Positions 21,841-33,903 of a stretch of 64,000 nucleotides of DNA are shown in pieces. The notes under the pieces were generated by a model. It ran no database searches. It had not been told where the DNA came from and saw only the letters and a program-made list of their open reading frames with translations. Made by a program: the position numbers and the translations under genes. Source of the stretch: Chinchilla lanigera (lineage: Eukaryota; Chordata; Mammalia; Rodentia; Chinchillidae); NCBI RefSeq assembly GCF_000276665.1, contig NW_004955472.1, forward strand, positions 7,355,571 through 7,419,570. Direction: 5' to 3'. Every line of letters starts with the position of its first letter. Position 1 is the stretch's first letter.

Positions 21841-22529
21841 ACTACCCATCTTGTCATAATGCCAAAGCACACATCACTAACTGGTCACAGCACTTGTTCT
21901 GGTAAGCTCAGACCTCACTTTCTCCAGGTAGTGGCAGGCAGCCAGTCCCTACTAGAACTGGAGCTATTTGCTTTCTCTGTGGTTATGGGAAGATTAGTTT
22001 TAGGAGACCTTGTTTCTGTTCTAGTGAGGTGTTTGATGTTGGGGAAGATTCTAATGAGGTGTTTGACAATTTCTCCTATATTTACGCCAGTGATCGGCTG
22101 TATTGTTGTAAACATCCACGTACACGTTGCTGCTCCATCTACAAGGAGCAGTCTTGGTGGCAAACTTAATCTTACATGCTCAGCATCGTTTTTCAGCCTG
22201 GCCATCTGGGATGCCATTTGATATCCTATTTATATTTTTACTAGAGGCACCTGATACCTTATCTCATTTTCCAGGTGGGGTAATATTTCAACCTTAATGT
22301 ATTCCATTTATTTCATTTTAGCAAAATGGCCTTCCAAGTGGAAGACCGGAGGTTTGATTTCTCGTATTTGGTGCAGAGAGCCCCTCCATCAGTTTGTGTT
22401 TCTAGAAGACACTTGGCTTTCTACACACCCTTCCAACTCCCCGAACTCCTGCCAGGCGTTTTGGGCCGTGTACACTTGGATTCCTCAGCCGCTGGTGGCT
22501 TAGTGGTTGAAAAGGCTCCAAGTGAACTC
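21841..22529. other. No recognised gene; open on both strands
   Basis: A plus frame runs from 21760 to 22221 (it begins inside the B1) and an opposite minus frame from 22217 to 21915 (100 codons). Neither peptide shows a motif that I know. A 20-bp imperfect duplication (TTCTAGTGAGGTGTTTGATG) lies at 22019 and 22052. Confidence 0.4.
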
Positions 22530-22720
22530 TGTGCTTGTTTGTTTGCTGTGCTGGAGATCAATCCCAAGGCCTTCACACAGAGCTACATCCCCAGCCGCAC
22601 CCTAACCCCCTTTTCTTTGAGACAAGGTCTTGCTAAGTCACTAAATTTCCCAGACCGGACTCAGACTTGTGATTTTCCTTCCTCAGCCTCCTAGTGTGCT
22701 GAGATTATGGGCAAGGCTTG
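22530..22720 (-). mobile_element. B1-dID dimeric SINE, antisense
   Basis: Inverted ID part (GCTGGAGATCAATCCCAAGG, GAGCTACATCCCCAGCC), then inverted B1 part (TTTGAGACAAGGTCTTGCTA, CAGCCTCCTAGTGTGCTGAG). Confidence 0.8.
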
Positions 22721-22773
22721 TTTTTTTGTTTTGTTTTGTTTTGTTTCGAATGTGATACTTTTAGAAATCTTTC

Positions 22774-22872
22774 AGCTAGGTATTTTGGCACAAGACTGTA
22801 ATTCCAGCTAATTAATTGGATGAGGCAGGAAGACTGCAGTTAGAAGCCAGCTTGGGCTACATAGTGAGATTT
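22774..22872 (+). mobile_element. B1-like SINE, diverged
   Basis: AGCTAGGTATTTTGGCACAA, GACTGTAATTCCAGCTAATT and CCAGCTTGGGCTACATAGTG retain the B1 order; the rest has decayed. Confidence 0.7.
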
Positions 22873-23160
22873 TTTTCAGATCTGAATTTCAGTTCAGATC
22901 TTGTTATGATTTTTATTTATAGACCATCAATGGTTAGGTACTAAGTCAAAAGACAGTAGCTTTTGCTAAAATATACTACCATGATGTCAATTAAATAGTT
23001 TCTTTAGGAACTTCACGGGATTTGAATATCCCAAGTACATGCTACATTTCCCATTTGTATTTTTTGGTCACTTATATGATACAGGGCTCTTGGTTGGGGA
23101 CACCTAATCCTTTTCTCTTGATAACCTCTTTTTAACTTTCTACCAGGTTACTTGGAATTC

Positions 23161-23327
23161 TCTTTTTTTTTTTTTTTTTTTTGGTCTTCTGGAGACAGGG
23201 TCTCACTCTGTAGTTCAGGCTGGCCGTGAGCTCAATTTGTAGCCAAGGCTGGTTTTGAACTTGCAGTGATCGTCCTGCCTCAGCCTCCCAAGTGCTGGGA
23301 TTACAGCGTGTGCCACGATTCCCAGCC
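23161..23327 (-). mobile_element. B1 SINE, antisense, with long poly(T)
   Basis: A run of over 20 T is followed by CTGGAGACAGGGTCTCACTC, CCTGCCTCAGCCTCCCAAGT and GCTGGGATTACAGCGTGTGC. GGAATTCTC on the left and TGAATTCTT on the right may be a decayed target duplication. Confidence 0.92.
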
Positions 23328-23409
23328 ACTTTGAATTCTTTAAAAACAGAAATAATCAAAAACTCACTAGCATGCCAAATGCATCTTAAAGGAAAAATAG
23401 TATTATTTG

Positions 23410-23499
23410 GGGCTGGGGATTTAGCTCAGCGGCAAAGCGCCTGCCTGGCAAGCGCAAGGTCGTGAGTTTGGTTCCCGGTACCGGAGAAAAACCAAAAAA
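23410..23499 (+). mobile_element. Young ID SINE, ends in an assembly gap
   Basis: GGGGCTGGGGATTTAGCTCA, GGCAAAGCGCCTGCCTGGCA, AGCGCAAGGTCGTGAGTTTG and GTTCCCGGTACCGGAGAAAA, close to the youngest subfamily in the window. The tail meets a run of N. Confidence 0.95.
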
Positions 23500-23599
23500 N
23501 NNNNNNNNNNNNNNNNNNNNNNNNNNNNNNNNNNNNNNNNNNNNNNNNNNNNNNNNNNNNNNNNNNNNNNNNNNNNNNNNNNNNNNNNNNNNNNNNNNN
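23500..23599. other. Assembly gap, 100 N
   Basis: Exactly 100 N, a conventional placeholder. Sequence on both sides is the same ID tail (ACCGGAGAAAAACCAAAAAA), so the join probably lies inside one SINE or between two. Confidence 0.98.
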
Positions 23600-23632
23600 A
23601 CCGGAGAAAAACCAAAAAAAAAAAAAAAAAAA
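23600..23632 (+). mobile_element. ID SINE tail after the gap
   Basis: ACCGGAGAAAAACC followed by poly(A) repeats the last bases before the gap. Either one ID element was cut by the gap with an overlap counted twice, or two ID copies lie in tandem. Confidence 0.85.
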
Positions 23633-24699
23633 TTGTATTATTATCATTGGTCAGCTCATTGTTTGAAGAGTTTAAACCTGCCAGATGAATGATATGTAAG
23701 ATTCACTGTACAGGTATGTTGGGGACTGATCAAACTCTGGATCTTAGAGATGAGTCTAGGGAAAAGGAGTAAATAAAAGCAAAATGCAAATATGGTTTGT
23801 GGAGGAGTCCAGGAAGGTCAGCACTCTTTTGGGCATAGGACAAAGACTTCTCTGGACATCTAGTATTTATTGGGTTTCAGACAAGTTTGAGGTGGCATGA
23901 GGGAAAGTGAAGGGGAAAATGGAGGTAAAGGTGGGATAATGAGCAGGACCTTGGAAGTTAAAACAAAGACTTTTCCAATCAGTAAATTTTGCCAATTAAG
24001 AGAACTGTCTTATCTCTAAAGTTGACAGTTATTGCCCGGGAATCCTTTGAGTGAGATTCAGCTCTGCCTTCAGAGGCTGGAATCCAGAGAGCACTGTGGT
24101 CAGCAATTTAACCCTTACACAGTCCGGTCCCCAACACAGGAAGAAGAACATCACCAATTTTAAATGCTGTGTCTGTGGGACTTTTTATTGGTTATTATTC
24201 AAAATATATTTTTTGAGCACCTGCTTTCTTCTGGGTGCTTCCCTAGATAAATGTCTCTGACTTGTAGAAAGCCTTTTCATCCTTGACCTTACTAGCAGGT
24301 TTGAGGGAACTCAACCTAACAATCACTGTCTCCTACAGTAGCTGCTAAAGTACCAAGGAGCAAACTATTCAGTTTAGTTACCTGTACTGAACACCATTGT
24401 ATAGATGCTTCCTGAAATAACCAAGAAATCTGCTGGGTCCTGGAAACTCTCCATCAAACACAGATTTTCATACTGGTCTTTGTTGCTGTAAGATTTGTTC
24501 TACAGCAGTTTACAATTACAATGTGTCATGAGCAGCTTGCTAAAAGAGGCAAAGTAGTACCAGAGATGCCCAGTGAGAAGAGAGTAACCATTGTGCAAAA
24601 TATTACAAGTAACAAGTGTAGGATGATCTGGACGTACATAGAGGGTTCCGCTGGCTGGAGAGAAAACCAAGAGAAGGAAGATGTGAAAGGAGATAAGAT

Positions 24700-24895
24700 G
24701 GGCTTGGATCCTAGCTCTCCCGATAATGAGCTATGTGCCTGCAGGAGAATTTCTTACCATACGTAAGCCTCTGTGTCTTAATCTACAAAGAGGAACGGTA
24801 ACGTAATCAGTCATGCTGTGATGATAAAACTGGAAAGGGCTGAGTGTAAGATCTGAAATATAGAATGTGGTCATTCGTATCAATAAATCCAGTAA
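24700..24895 (+). mobile_element. MIR
   Basis: TTGGATCCTAGCTCTCCCGA, GTAAGCCTCTGTGTCTTAAT and CTACAAAGAGGAACGGTAAC follow the MIR core order. Confidence 0.65.
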
Positions 24896-24914
24896 AACTC
24901 ATTATATGGTTTTG

Positions 24915-25025
24915 TTTGTCCATAAAATGGCAATAGTATGGCATAGTCTGTAGTCAAGGTTAAATAAGGACAAAATTCAAAGACCTGGCATAGTGCCTGC
25001 CATATAGAGTATGGATTCTCGCAGT
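24915..25025 (+). mobile_element. MIR, 3' half
   Basis: GTCCATAAAATGGCAATAGT, GGTTAAATAAGGACAAAATT and CCTGGCATAGTGCCTGCCAT. A second MIR piece next to the previous one, so either two insertions or a local duplication. Confidence 0.65.
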
Positions 25026-26164
25026 AACCACTGGCCACCACGATAATGAAAATGTGGATGGATGAAAAAGGCATTTCAGGTGCAGGAAAGAGGTCCACCG
25101 CCTAGTCATGGCTCTGCAAGTTAGCTGGTCCTCTTGCACAAGAAAATTGTTCAAGTGAATAGTAGTTGAAGTTACCTGATGATTGTAGTGGAGGTTCGGT
25201 TATAAAATAGCATGAATGAAGAGCCTCTTGATTAGGAATATTGGAATTCTTCTGGAATTCCCAAAGAAAATTAAATGAGTGAATTAAATAGAATTAAGTG
25301 TTCACCTTGTTGAAGTTCTGGCTTCTCCATTCCTTCGGACGGTGTCTGAGGAAGACCGACGAGCCCAGCATGCCACCTCGGTAGAGACCCAGGGCTGCGG
25401 CCTGGGCCGCCAGGCATAAGGCTGGGCTTAGGCTCCATTTTAATGGCAGCAGTCCTTTTGCTCTATGAAGAAAATGTTTTCATTTTCATGTGGCAATCTA
25501 CCCAGGTATTTGGTTTGGTAAAACCCCACGAATATTTTGGTGACATGTTATTTCCTGGTCATTTTTTCCCCACTAGTTTTGAGAGCCAGAGGCAAGGAGA
25601 AGGAAGAAAGAGGGAAACCAAAACCAAACAGAAGCAAAACAGAAGACAAAGGAACAAAAAGAACTGCTCTTCAGGAAATGAGTCTCCAGGTAGAACTGAG
25701 TGAGTGACCTGAAAAACGTGTCACTGCACCTACTTTGCATATTGAGTCAATAGGTAGGTTCCCGGTTTGCCTGAGAGCTATTTCAAGAGAAGAAACAAGT
25801 TTTCCCATGAAATATTGTGTGAAAGTGGCTTTAACTTAACTCAGGGTTAAGCAGGTCCCTTTAGAGCAGGACGCCTCAGTCTCTGGAATGCTGTTGTGAG
25901 TTCTGAATGTCTGAGAGGGAGGAGATGAATACACTGTATCCCAAACCCACTGGGAAGTGGTACGCTTCATGCAGAGTGTGCCTTGGGCCTAGATTCTTGA
26001 GCAGCCTTTGCGGAAGCTGATTCGGGGTCAGGAACTCCGGGGTAACCATTCCTTTCTCTCTCGTGGGTCCAGATGCAGAGTTGGCAGGCAGCTTTGTCTT
26101 CGCAGCAGCTGCATGCAAGACAATGTCCAGACATCGGCATTCATTTGAAAAAGCTGGACGAGGT

Positions 26165-26615
26165 AATGTTGGAAAAATCACACCCTCCCAAGGACGTCCA
26201 TTCTCTAATCCCCAAAGCTGGTGAATACAGCACAGTATATTTCTTCCATATCACAGGGATTTTGCAAATATAATCACATTAAAGATATTGAGATGATTGA
26301 GTTCTCTGCATCATCGGGGTGGGCCCGCTGTAAATATGCAGTCCTTGCAAGCGGAAGGCCAGCAGGTGAGCATCTCAGAAGATGTGATGACAGAAGCAGA
26401 GGTTGAGTATCAGGAGCCATGAATCACAGAATGCAGGCAGCCCCTGGAAGCAAGAAAAGGAGAGGCAGTGGTTCGCTCCCAGAGCCTCCTGAAGGAACAC
26501 AGCTCCGCTATCGGTTTTAGGGTCCTGACTTCCAAACTGTAAGATAATAAATTTGTGTTGCTTTAAGCCTCTAAGTTTGTGGTAATTTGTTATAGAAGCA
26601 ATAAGAAATTAACAC
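26165..26615 (+). mobile_element. MLT1-type MaLR LTR
   Basis: In order: ATCACACCCTCCCAAGGACG, CACAGGGATTTTGCAAATAT, CTGACTTCCAAACTGTAAGA, TAATAAATTTGTGTTGCTTT, AAGCCTCTAAGTTTGTGGTA and ATTTGTTATAGAAGCAATAA. A solo LTR, old and non-coding. Confidence 0.75.
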
Positions 26616-27193
26616 ATGGGGACTGATAATGCCCCCTCTTTTCCTGTGCTTGAGGGAAGGTGGTGGATGAATGAACACTCTCCCAAGACGCTTCTCACTC
26701 CCTGCTCCTGTTCAGGACTCTGCTTTTTGAGTGGGAAGTCTGTGGTAACCAGAGGCAGACTTTCTATCCCGTCTCCGCCTCAGACCCCAAGAGGCACCTG
26801 TCACTGTGTCCCATGCTGATGCTGCATAGCGGTGCAATGAACAGACCAGTCACCAGTGGCTTTGGAAGAAGTGGCGCGATTGGTCACGGGTTAGTATGTG
26901 CGTATGTTGTTTATCTAGTGACTTGTGGACTGAAGAGCTAGCTGCTGAATTTGTATGTCATTCAGTTATGAAAATAATATCCCATCGTCGTTGAATGCAT
27001 GCAAAATGAGGACTACATGTATTAAAATTATGGCACAAATTCTTCAGTACAGTTATCGTAATGGGGCTGGTGGACAGCCGGCCATGCCCTTATGCATTTA
27101 CTGACTTCCAGGGCTGAAAGTTGGCTGATACAAGCACTAAGGATTGTCAGTAACCTTGTATGGATTATATGGATTTAAAGTGGTGCATGGGAC

Positions 27194-27318
27194 AGCCGGG
27201 AATGGTGGCATTTGACTGTAATCCTAGCACTTGGGAGCCTGTGGCAGGATGATCTGTGTGAGTTCAAGGGCAGCCTAAACTACATAGTGAGGCTATGTCT
27301 CAAAAATAAACAAAAACT
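27194..27318 (+). mobile_element. B1 SINE
   Basis: AGCCGGGAATGGTGGCATTT, GACTGTAATCCTAGCACTTG, GTGTGAGTTCAAGGGCAGCC, then GGCTATGTCTCAAAAATAAA. It lacks the internal duplication of the other B1 copies, so it belongs to a different subfamily or lost it. Confidence 0.88.
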
Positions 27319-27620
27319 AAAGTTGAGCATGGGATAATGAACCATGACTTGAACCTTCTTTTCTGAGGGTCACAGGCCAGTTCTCCAGGAACTACTCTCT
27401 GAGACGCTGAGGTTGGCATGTAGGAGCTTCTTGGGACAGGGACAGCAGTAACTCCTGGTGGGTAAATGAGAGATGCAGAATTGGGCAGAGGCAGAGGGTG
27501 GCTGTGGTGCACTGGGCTGGAGCCCAGGTGGCCTGCGGAGCCGACCCTCGCGAAGGCAGGGAAACTGTCTATTCCCTGCATCAGCCACTGTGTGTTGCTT
27601 GCCCATCCCCCCAGGGCCAG

Positions 27621-27633
27621 CCCCCCCCCCCCC
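27621..27633. repeat. (C)13 homopolymer
   Basis: Thirteen consecutive C; prone to length error in sequencing. Confidence 0.95.
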
Positions 27634-30600
27634 TCCAGTGAGGCGCTGCTCCTGACCAAGCACAGTCCCCTGAGGGACTCTCAGCTGGGAGCCTTCAGAC
27701 TCCAACAAGGCACTCGTCATCAGGGAATCTGGGTGGCCCATTACTGACTCCACTACACTGATTTTCCTAGAATTCTGATGTCACCGGGCTGCGGGACTTC
27801 CTGGAGGGTGAATCAGTCTTTTTTAGCAATGTTCACGTCAGAGCCTGGTGCACAGTGGGCAGGAGAAGAGACAGGAGCAGAGCGGAGGCTGTTGGGCCAA
27901 GGCTGCGCAGCCTGCTGAGGTCAGGCGGGGCCGTCCTGCCCAGGACAAAGAGCTGCGGCCCTCAGGGCAGGGTGTGGGGCCACCCTCCACCTGGATTCTT
28001 ATTTATGGTAATTTACAAATTTGGGAGAGGTTGGAGGTCTTGTTGTTTGGTCTAAGCTTGTGCTTTAGGCCATGTGGAGTGGAGCTCTGGAATGGAGCTG
28101 ATGGAAAAAGTGAGAGGAACTTGAAATAAAGAGTTGTGAGGTTTGACGTTAATGTCTTCTAGTCCTCTAGGAAGACACAGGTCTCTTGAAAAGACAAGAT
28201 GAGCTTTCAGCCCGCTGCCCTTCTTCTTCCTCTCCCCTTACTGCGCTCTCCCTGCAGCGTCGTCAGCTCCCCCACCTTTATTCGGGAAGAGGTTGGCTTC
28301 TACTGAATGGGGAACCAGTGGGGTCAACACCTGTCTTTCCCGGGATGGACTGATCAGCTCGGCTCAGGGCTTTGAGGACACCCCCTCTCCCAGAAAGGTC
28401 TGCAGGTCCCTGAGAGTGGTTGCTAAGAGCTGAACATCAGATGAAGAGGATGGTAGCTGGACTTTGTCACGGAGGCTGTGTTCTAGACTTGCTGATCTTG
28501 ATGCCCAGGCCAAGTACTAGACAAAAAGAGACTCCGGCCTACTTCCTGTGTTACTCTCTTTAGGACTAAAGATGCTCCTGTCTAGGAGAATTTAGTTTTG
28601 GCACCGTGGTGGATGGAGGATTTGGGTGCCGCATGACAAAGGCTTTTCATCTTGACAAGCACTGTTGATAGTTACTGGCTGGAGCGGCTGTGTTAAGAAA
28701 GGCTCTAGAAAGTCTGTGTGCCGCTTGCTGCGGTGGCTGTGTCCGTGGGGAGAGGCAGGGCTCCTGGGACATGTTTGCCCGTCTGGTCTCTGGGGAAGAG
28801 TGGCCACGCAACAGTCTCCAGTTGGCGGGCAGCTGTTTTTATTTTTAAAACTGTAGTTATATACCTTTGATACAGTGTGGGATACACGGTAGTCTATGAG
28901 TTAGCCAGCGGTAGAATGCTAAATCCAGTATGACAAGTTAAAGAATTAGTTATCGAGTCCCTGGCCTCTAGGAGAAGGATGAATGATATATTAAACCCTA
29001 AAATAAGTATTTGAATAGGGAAGAGATGGTTGGAGCTAGAGTGTGTAAATATTATTTGGTTTAGATACTGTGCAGGAGACACGGTCAGTGGGTCCGCTGA
29101 GATAGTTCCAGGTCCTGTGTCCGTGAACCCCCGATGTAAAGGCTGTAGGTATCGAGCAGAGAAGTCTCTGACTGTCTCATTCAGTACAAAAGCAGAGCTG
29201 GTAGCATATGCCTAGCAAGTCACAATTGGAAAGTGGGGATCTGCCCGCTTGGTTGGAGGAGGATGGGGTGGTGTACAGAGGGACAGGGCTCACCTGGTAG
29301 CACCAGACTCAAGGACAAATAGGGTGAGGTTCCAGGCTTTGCCTTTGGCCGAGAGCGTGTCTCCCCTCAAAAGGCTTCAAGAGCTATGAATAAAATTTGA
29401 ACTGTAAATTTTAGGTTTCCTTTTGCCCAGAAACTCCTTTTTGCCTAGCAAACAAAGGCTGCCCTATAGTCAGCATCAATCCTCTGACACTTTTCCTTGC
29501 TGGAAAAACGTTCTGTTGTTCGCCATGGGTTCCTGTCTCATGATTAGTCGGTTTTTAAAAGGTCCTCTTGCTGACTTTGGTGTTTTAAATGATGGCCTGT
29601 TTTGTCTGCTAAGGACACCCATTTGTACTTTCTCTCATTTGGATGCTACAATAAGGCAGCTTTGCAGAGAAATTTTCCATTTCTCGCAGTATATTTCATG
29701 TATATGTAGATCACTTTTTTTTCCCTTTTTCTTTCTCTTTTTCTAGTACACTACAGGAAATTTGAGACCTAATGAAAAGAAAGTAGAGAAAGTGAATCAC
29801 ACTTAAAGTGAAATTGACACCCTAATATCTGTATTGATATCTCTATGTCATTTCAACTTAGAACTTCGTGACAAAATTGTAATTCTATCTAATCTACATA
29901 TGTACAAGAAGGTTTTGAAAACTGCAAATGATATCTGGGAAAAAATGATGCATCAAAGTGAGGTCTTTTACTCCTAGAATACTTTACACTGTTTTCCTGT
30001 ACTGACACATGCATTACAATGTAGAAAGCCATTTATTTCTTGCTTTGACTTGTCCCTCAGAGGGTGGCGTGGTTGTGTGCACTGACTCATTGCCCTCACA
30101 CACCAAAAGCTGCTCTTCTTCCTTGACATGGCAAGTGGAGGGGCGCTTAGTAAATACTGAAATGTGAGTCCCGGGGAACTAGGAGTACTCCTGATGTTGA
30201 GCAGCCCTGTGAGTGTCTGCCTCACTCATGCCGAAGTGAACAGTGTAAGTGTGATCACTGCTCCAGTTGTTAAAGGTCACTGATGTCTTGACACATTTCC
30301 TTTGCATGAGTTTTAAGTGAGAACCTGAGTTCCTCTTCCTGTGACTATTACAAAAGTAGTTTGTTTAGAGGATGACTTGACCCCTGGACCTAAAGGGTCA
30401 GTGGGCTGGCCTCCTCTGGCAGTCCCTTAAAGAACATTTTTATTTGATTGTGGAATCACAAGGAGCTGGGACTCGGGCTTCCAGTCTCATTCGCAAGTAA
30501 CACTCACTTTTCCACAATCCCCAGTCTTTGCACACCTAAGAGAGAAGAGCAGCACCACCGAGGGGAAAAGGAGGCGCATCCAACCTGCGGCGCCCTCCGG

Positions 30601-31337
30601 TAGATATTTAAATGGTAACACTCTAGCACATTACTCCTATTTTAATGGAAGGAAAATAGACCCAAATGATTTCAGAAACTTGATGAGGCAGTTTAGAATT
30701 TAAATTCCTGACTGTTTTCTTGCCTGTCTGTTGAGGGATGATTTTTGCATACACAGATAAATTTAGTGCCCTTTAGAAATCCTTTGCGAATAACTTGGTG
30801 TTTATACCTTAAATGTTGTGAAACTGTAGCCCACAGGCCTACTTTGACCCTCCGAGATGTTTTACTTGCTCATGAAAGCATTGATTTTTCTTTTTAATTG
30901 TCACTGTTTAAAAATACACAGATTTTAAGCTAAAATATGGGTTTCCCATTACTTTGGAAGCGTTCAGTGACCCAGCTCCTCACACAGCACCTGCAGCCAG
31001 CGCTGAGAAACTGCTGCGCATGCCCAGCGCCCGGTCGCTCTTTATCTGCCCGAGAGCCAAACACATTTGAACGTGAGACCCCAGTTCTACAACCCTGGGT
31101 TTTCTAGGTTGGTCTGGATAAGAAAACTCTGAAATTGAAAATACACAATTTAAGCATTATAGTCATTAGGGTGCTGAGCACAAACTTAGGGAACCACTAT
31201 CTTGAACTTTGATTTAGTAAGCAGTGAGTCCTATTAACCATTTAAATGTGTCTACAGGTGCATTTGCAGATTACCAAGACCGTGGCAGAACCAGCCCGCC
31301 CCTCCCTAACACAGAAGCATCGTTCGCTCTAACAGCT
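27634..31337. other. No recognised gene or repeat; unique intronic DNA
   Basis: About 3.7 kb in which I recognise no SINE, LINE or LTR, a low repeat density for this window. Open frames are short, overlap on both strands and have no known domain. Possible regulatory DNA lies near the right end (31250-31480). Confidence 0.45.
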
Positions 31338-31351
31338 CCTTTAATTAAAGG
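31338..31351. promoter_or_regulatory. 14-bp palindrome CCTTTAATTAAAGG (homeodomain-type site), tentative
   Basis: A perfect palindrome containing TAATTA, the core bound by many homeodomain proteins; another CTAATTAAAC occurs about 40 bp later. It sits in repeat-free DNA. Function is inferred only. Confidence 0.3.
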
Positions 31352-31995
31352 TCCAACACAGCCCATAAGATTCCCGAAGCTAATTAAACAGTGCTCACCC
31401 TTGTACCTCCCGGGAGACTGGGGAGTAGCAGGGCAAACGCTGCGATTGATATGAAAAGTAGCAACGTATTTTTAAGCACAGTTAGCATTGTTGTTACCCA
31501 GTGAGGCACAAGCTTTCAACATAGTGGCCTTTTATCCTCTGTGCTGTTGGAGTGTGAGAACACCATGAAGGCTACAGGCGCAGCACAGTTCTCCGCAGAC
31601 CAGAATCAAGGCCAGGGCAAGGGGGTGAGCAGCAGAAGAGTGACAGCCCCGGGAGCGGGGAGCAGGCAGCTGCCATCTGAATAGCAGGTCCCTCTTCCAT
31701 TATCCTGCCTCCCAAAGCCTCCAGCCATTCGTATTCATGGCTTTTATCGCTGCATAGCATCCAGGCCGGCTCCCTTCGCACATTTCACTTTCTGATCTGT
31801 TTTGGAGTTTTATTTTGATTTATTAGGAATTATTGGACTGTTTCAGAAAAAAAGATCGGCTAGTAGAAATTAGAGCTTGTTGGTAGAGGGCCTACTGGGA
31901 GGAATTAAATACAAGAAGTTAAAATCAAGCCTTCATGGTAAGTTAACTTTATGTTCACCCATCATTATTCGATACCGTTAGCTTCCTACTAATCT

Positions 31996-32098
31996 AGTCA
32001 GGGATGTAGCTCAGTGCTGAGCTGTGCCCCAGGCATGGGTGAGGCCCTGGGTTTGAGCCCCAGCACCACAATCAATCAGTCAATCAATCAATCAGTCC
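31996..32098 (+). mobile_element. ID SINE with (AATC)n tail
   Basis: GGGATGTAGCTCAGTGCTGA, GTGAGGCCCTGGGTTTGAGC and CCCAGCACCACAATCAATCA. The tail has become an AATC-type simple repeat. Confidence 0.85.
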
Positions 32099-32169
32099 TA
32101 CACATCTAGTGACCAACTAGTTCCACATGTATGAAGATTATTTTTATGATGAAAGAGAAAAAATTGGGG

Positions 32170-32690
32170 AAACATTTTATATTTGAATTACAAAGTAACA
32201 TATATTTAGTGTAGAAAATGAAAAACTATCAGAATGAAGGGAAGTACAAAGGAGAAATTTAAAATCACCCTTCCTAGAGGCAATTATAGTTAATTTGAGG
32301 TTCATTAAAATGTATGTCTGATTTTTAGGGAATCGAGAGAATTCTGGGTACACTTCTTCATTATCTGTGTGTAACACTAGATCACAAATATTTTCACACT
32401 TAAATATTTGATGAAAGTTTTTTAAATGTCTGTGTAGAATTTCATTATTTGGATATTTTTAGGAAGTTAGGTTTTTCCAAATTTGAATGATACTGTAATA
32501 AAGATGTGCATAAACTCTTTTACATCCAAGCTTTGGGTAAATGCATGGTTTTTATTTAGGCAAACTTCTCAGGGTGATTTGTAAGTCGGAGGGTGTTTGC
32601 GTTTGAGAGCGCTTTCCACAGAGGCGGAAGGGGCCGAACCTCTCCCCGGCTGCAGACAGGGAGCTGTTTTAAGATGCTCTGAATGTCTTT
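32170..32690 (-). mobile_element. Old LINE-1 3' fragment, antisense, tentative
   Basis: ATTTTTAGGAAGTTAGGTTT, ATACTGTAATAAAGATGTGC and a degenerate CACAGAGGCGGAAGGGG segment follow the inverted order of old mammalian L1 3' ends. No protein frame survives. Confidence 0.45.
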
Positions 32691-33318
32691 GGCTGCGTTC
32701 TACCCTAAGAAGAAAATTAATCGCTTGCTGAAGTTTCCTGGAGTATGGGAAGAGGAAAGCGAAGCACTGTCCATATAGAAAAGTTTGGGAAACATGGGGG
32801 CCACCCTAACCATGATTTTATTTAACATTTGTTTTAGATCATGAATGGAAAACCGGCTCTTCTCTAAGAAATATAAGTACCTGTTTGGGAATATGTATTT
32901 GCTTTGAGAACCCTTGGGCCAAAGAAAATAAAATGCTTAATAAACAGCAGCATAAGGAGGCCACAGGGGTGCTGAAAGCCTTAATTAATGAATGATTTTA
33001 AAGTTCTCCAGAAGCCCAGGGAGAGTTCAGAATGGATTCCTTTACTAACAAAGACGAAGATGTCTGCCTGGCTGGGGTGGCATATGTAGATCAGAGCAAA
33101 ATTTTAAAACACGCCTAATTACAGTTCCCATATCAAATAGAATGAATCACATACATTGGAGTCCCATTTTTCTATTGAGAAGCCTAGCCCAGTTAACCGT
33201 ACACTTATCTTGAACATTTCAGCAGTAGAAACAAACTTTTGAACACACCGAGAGGAATTAAGTGGACATTGTACTGTAAGGATCATTACAAATAAAAAAG
33301 CAAAATGTTTCATTCTGT

Positions 33319-33359
33319 CTGTGATGAAATGTAGCAAGTTTTCCAACTGAGTTGTCACA
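33319..33359. repeat. Long inverted repeat, left arm
   Basis: This 41-base arm (inner core ATGTAGCAAGTTTTCCAACT) is matched in reverse complement by 33904-33945 with about three mismatches and one one-base indel. The arms enclose about 540 bp, or about 430 bp before the ID insertion at 33363. Confidence 0.9.
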
Positions 33360-33362
33360 TTT

Positions 33363-33460
33363 TTTTTTTTTTTGGTTTTTCTCCGGTACCGGGAACCGAA
33401 CTCACGACCTTGCGCTTGCCAGGCAGGCGCTTTTTGCCGCTGAGCTAAATCCCCAGCCCC
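33363..33460 (-). mobile_element. Young ID SINE, antisense, inserted in the inverted-repeat arm
   Basis: Poly(T), then GGTTTTTCTCCGGTACCGGG, AACCGAACTCACGACCTTGC and GAGCTAAATCCCCAGCCCC. A perfect 15-bp target duplication TGAGTTGTCACATTT lies at 33348-33362 and 33461-33475. The lack of decay in the duplication shows a recent insertion. Confidence 0.97.
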
Positions 33461-33903
33461 TGAGTTGTCACATTTATACATCAGTTTATGCAGTGGCTTA
33501 AATCTTTTTGCTTTTATGTGGATCCTGCAGCAGGAACAAGTGGAAATTAAATTGTTAAGCAAACCACTGAGGTAAAATCAAAATGTGTACAGTGTCCCAA
33601 TTTGCAACAAAAGAGCCCTAGGAAGTCAGGCTCTGAACTGACCAGTTAACTAGATAGAAGTCGAGGCTGTGATCAGAGGAGTCCTCCCATGTAAACAGAT
33701 CACATTTGTTCAAGTGCTTCCTGCTGTTGTCTGTTGAGACTTATATTTTCAGTATCCTCCTGAGTTTGCCAGGTTTCTAACTCCTAATTACAAAATCTGA
33801 TTTTGCTACAGTGACTTACGTGACAAATTTAATCTCCACTTATTCCTGCCTGAGGATTAACCCTATAAAAACAAAAAGACTGAATTGTACAAGTTGACAC
33901 TAG

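Noticed and set aside
23410..23499. tRNA-like sequences with A and B boxes (this and the other ID copies)
   Set aside because: They are ID SINEs derived from tRNA-Ala, with A-rich tails and target duplications, and do not form complete tRNA genes.
23421..23692. Open frames running through the N gap
   Set aside because: They consist of unknown residues across the gap and SINE sequence.
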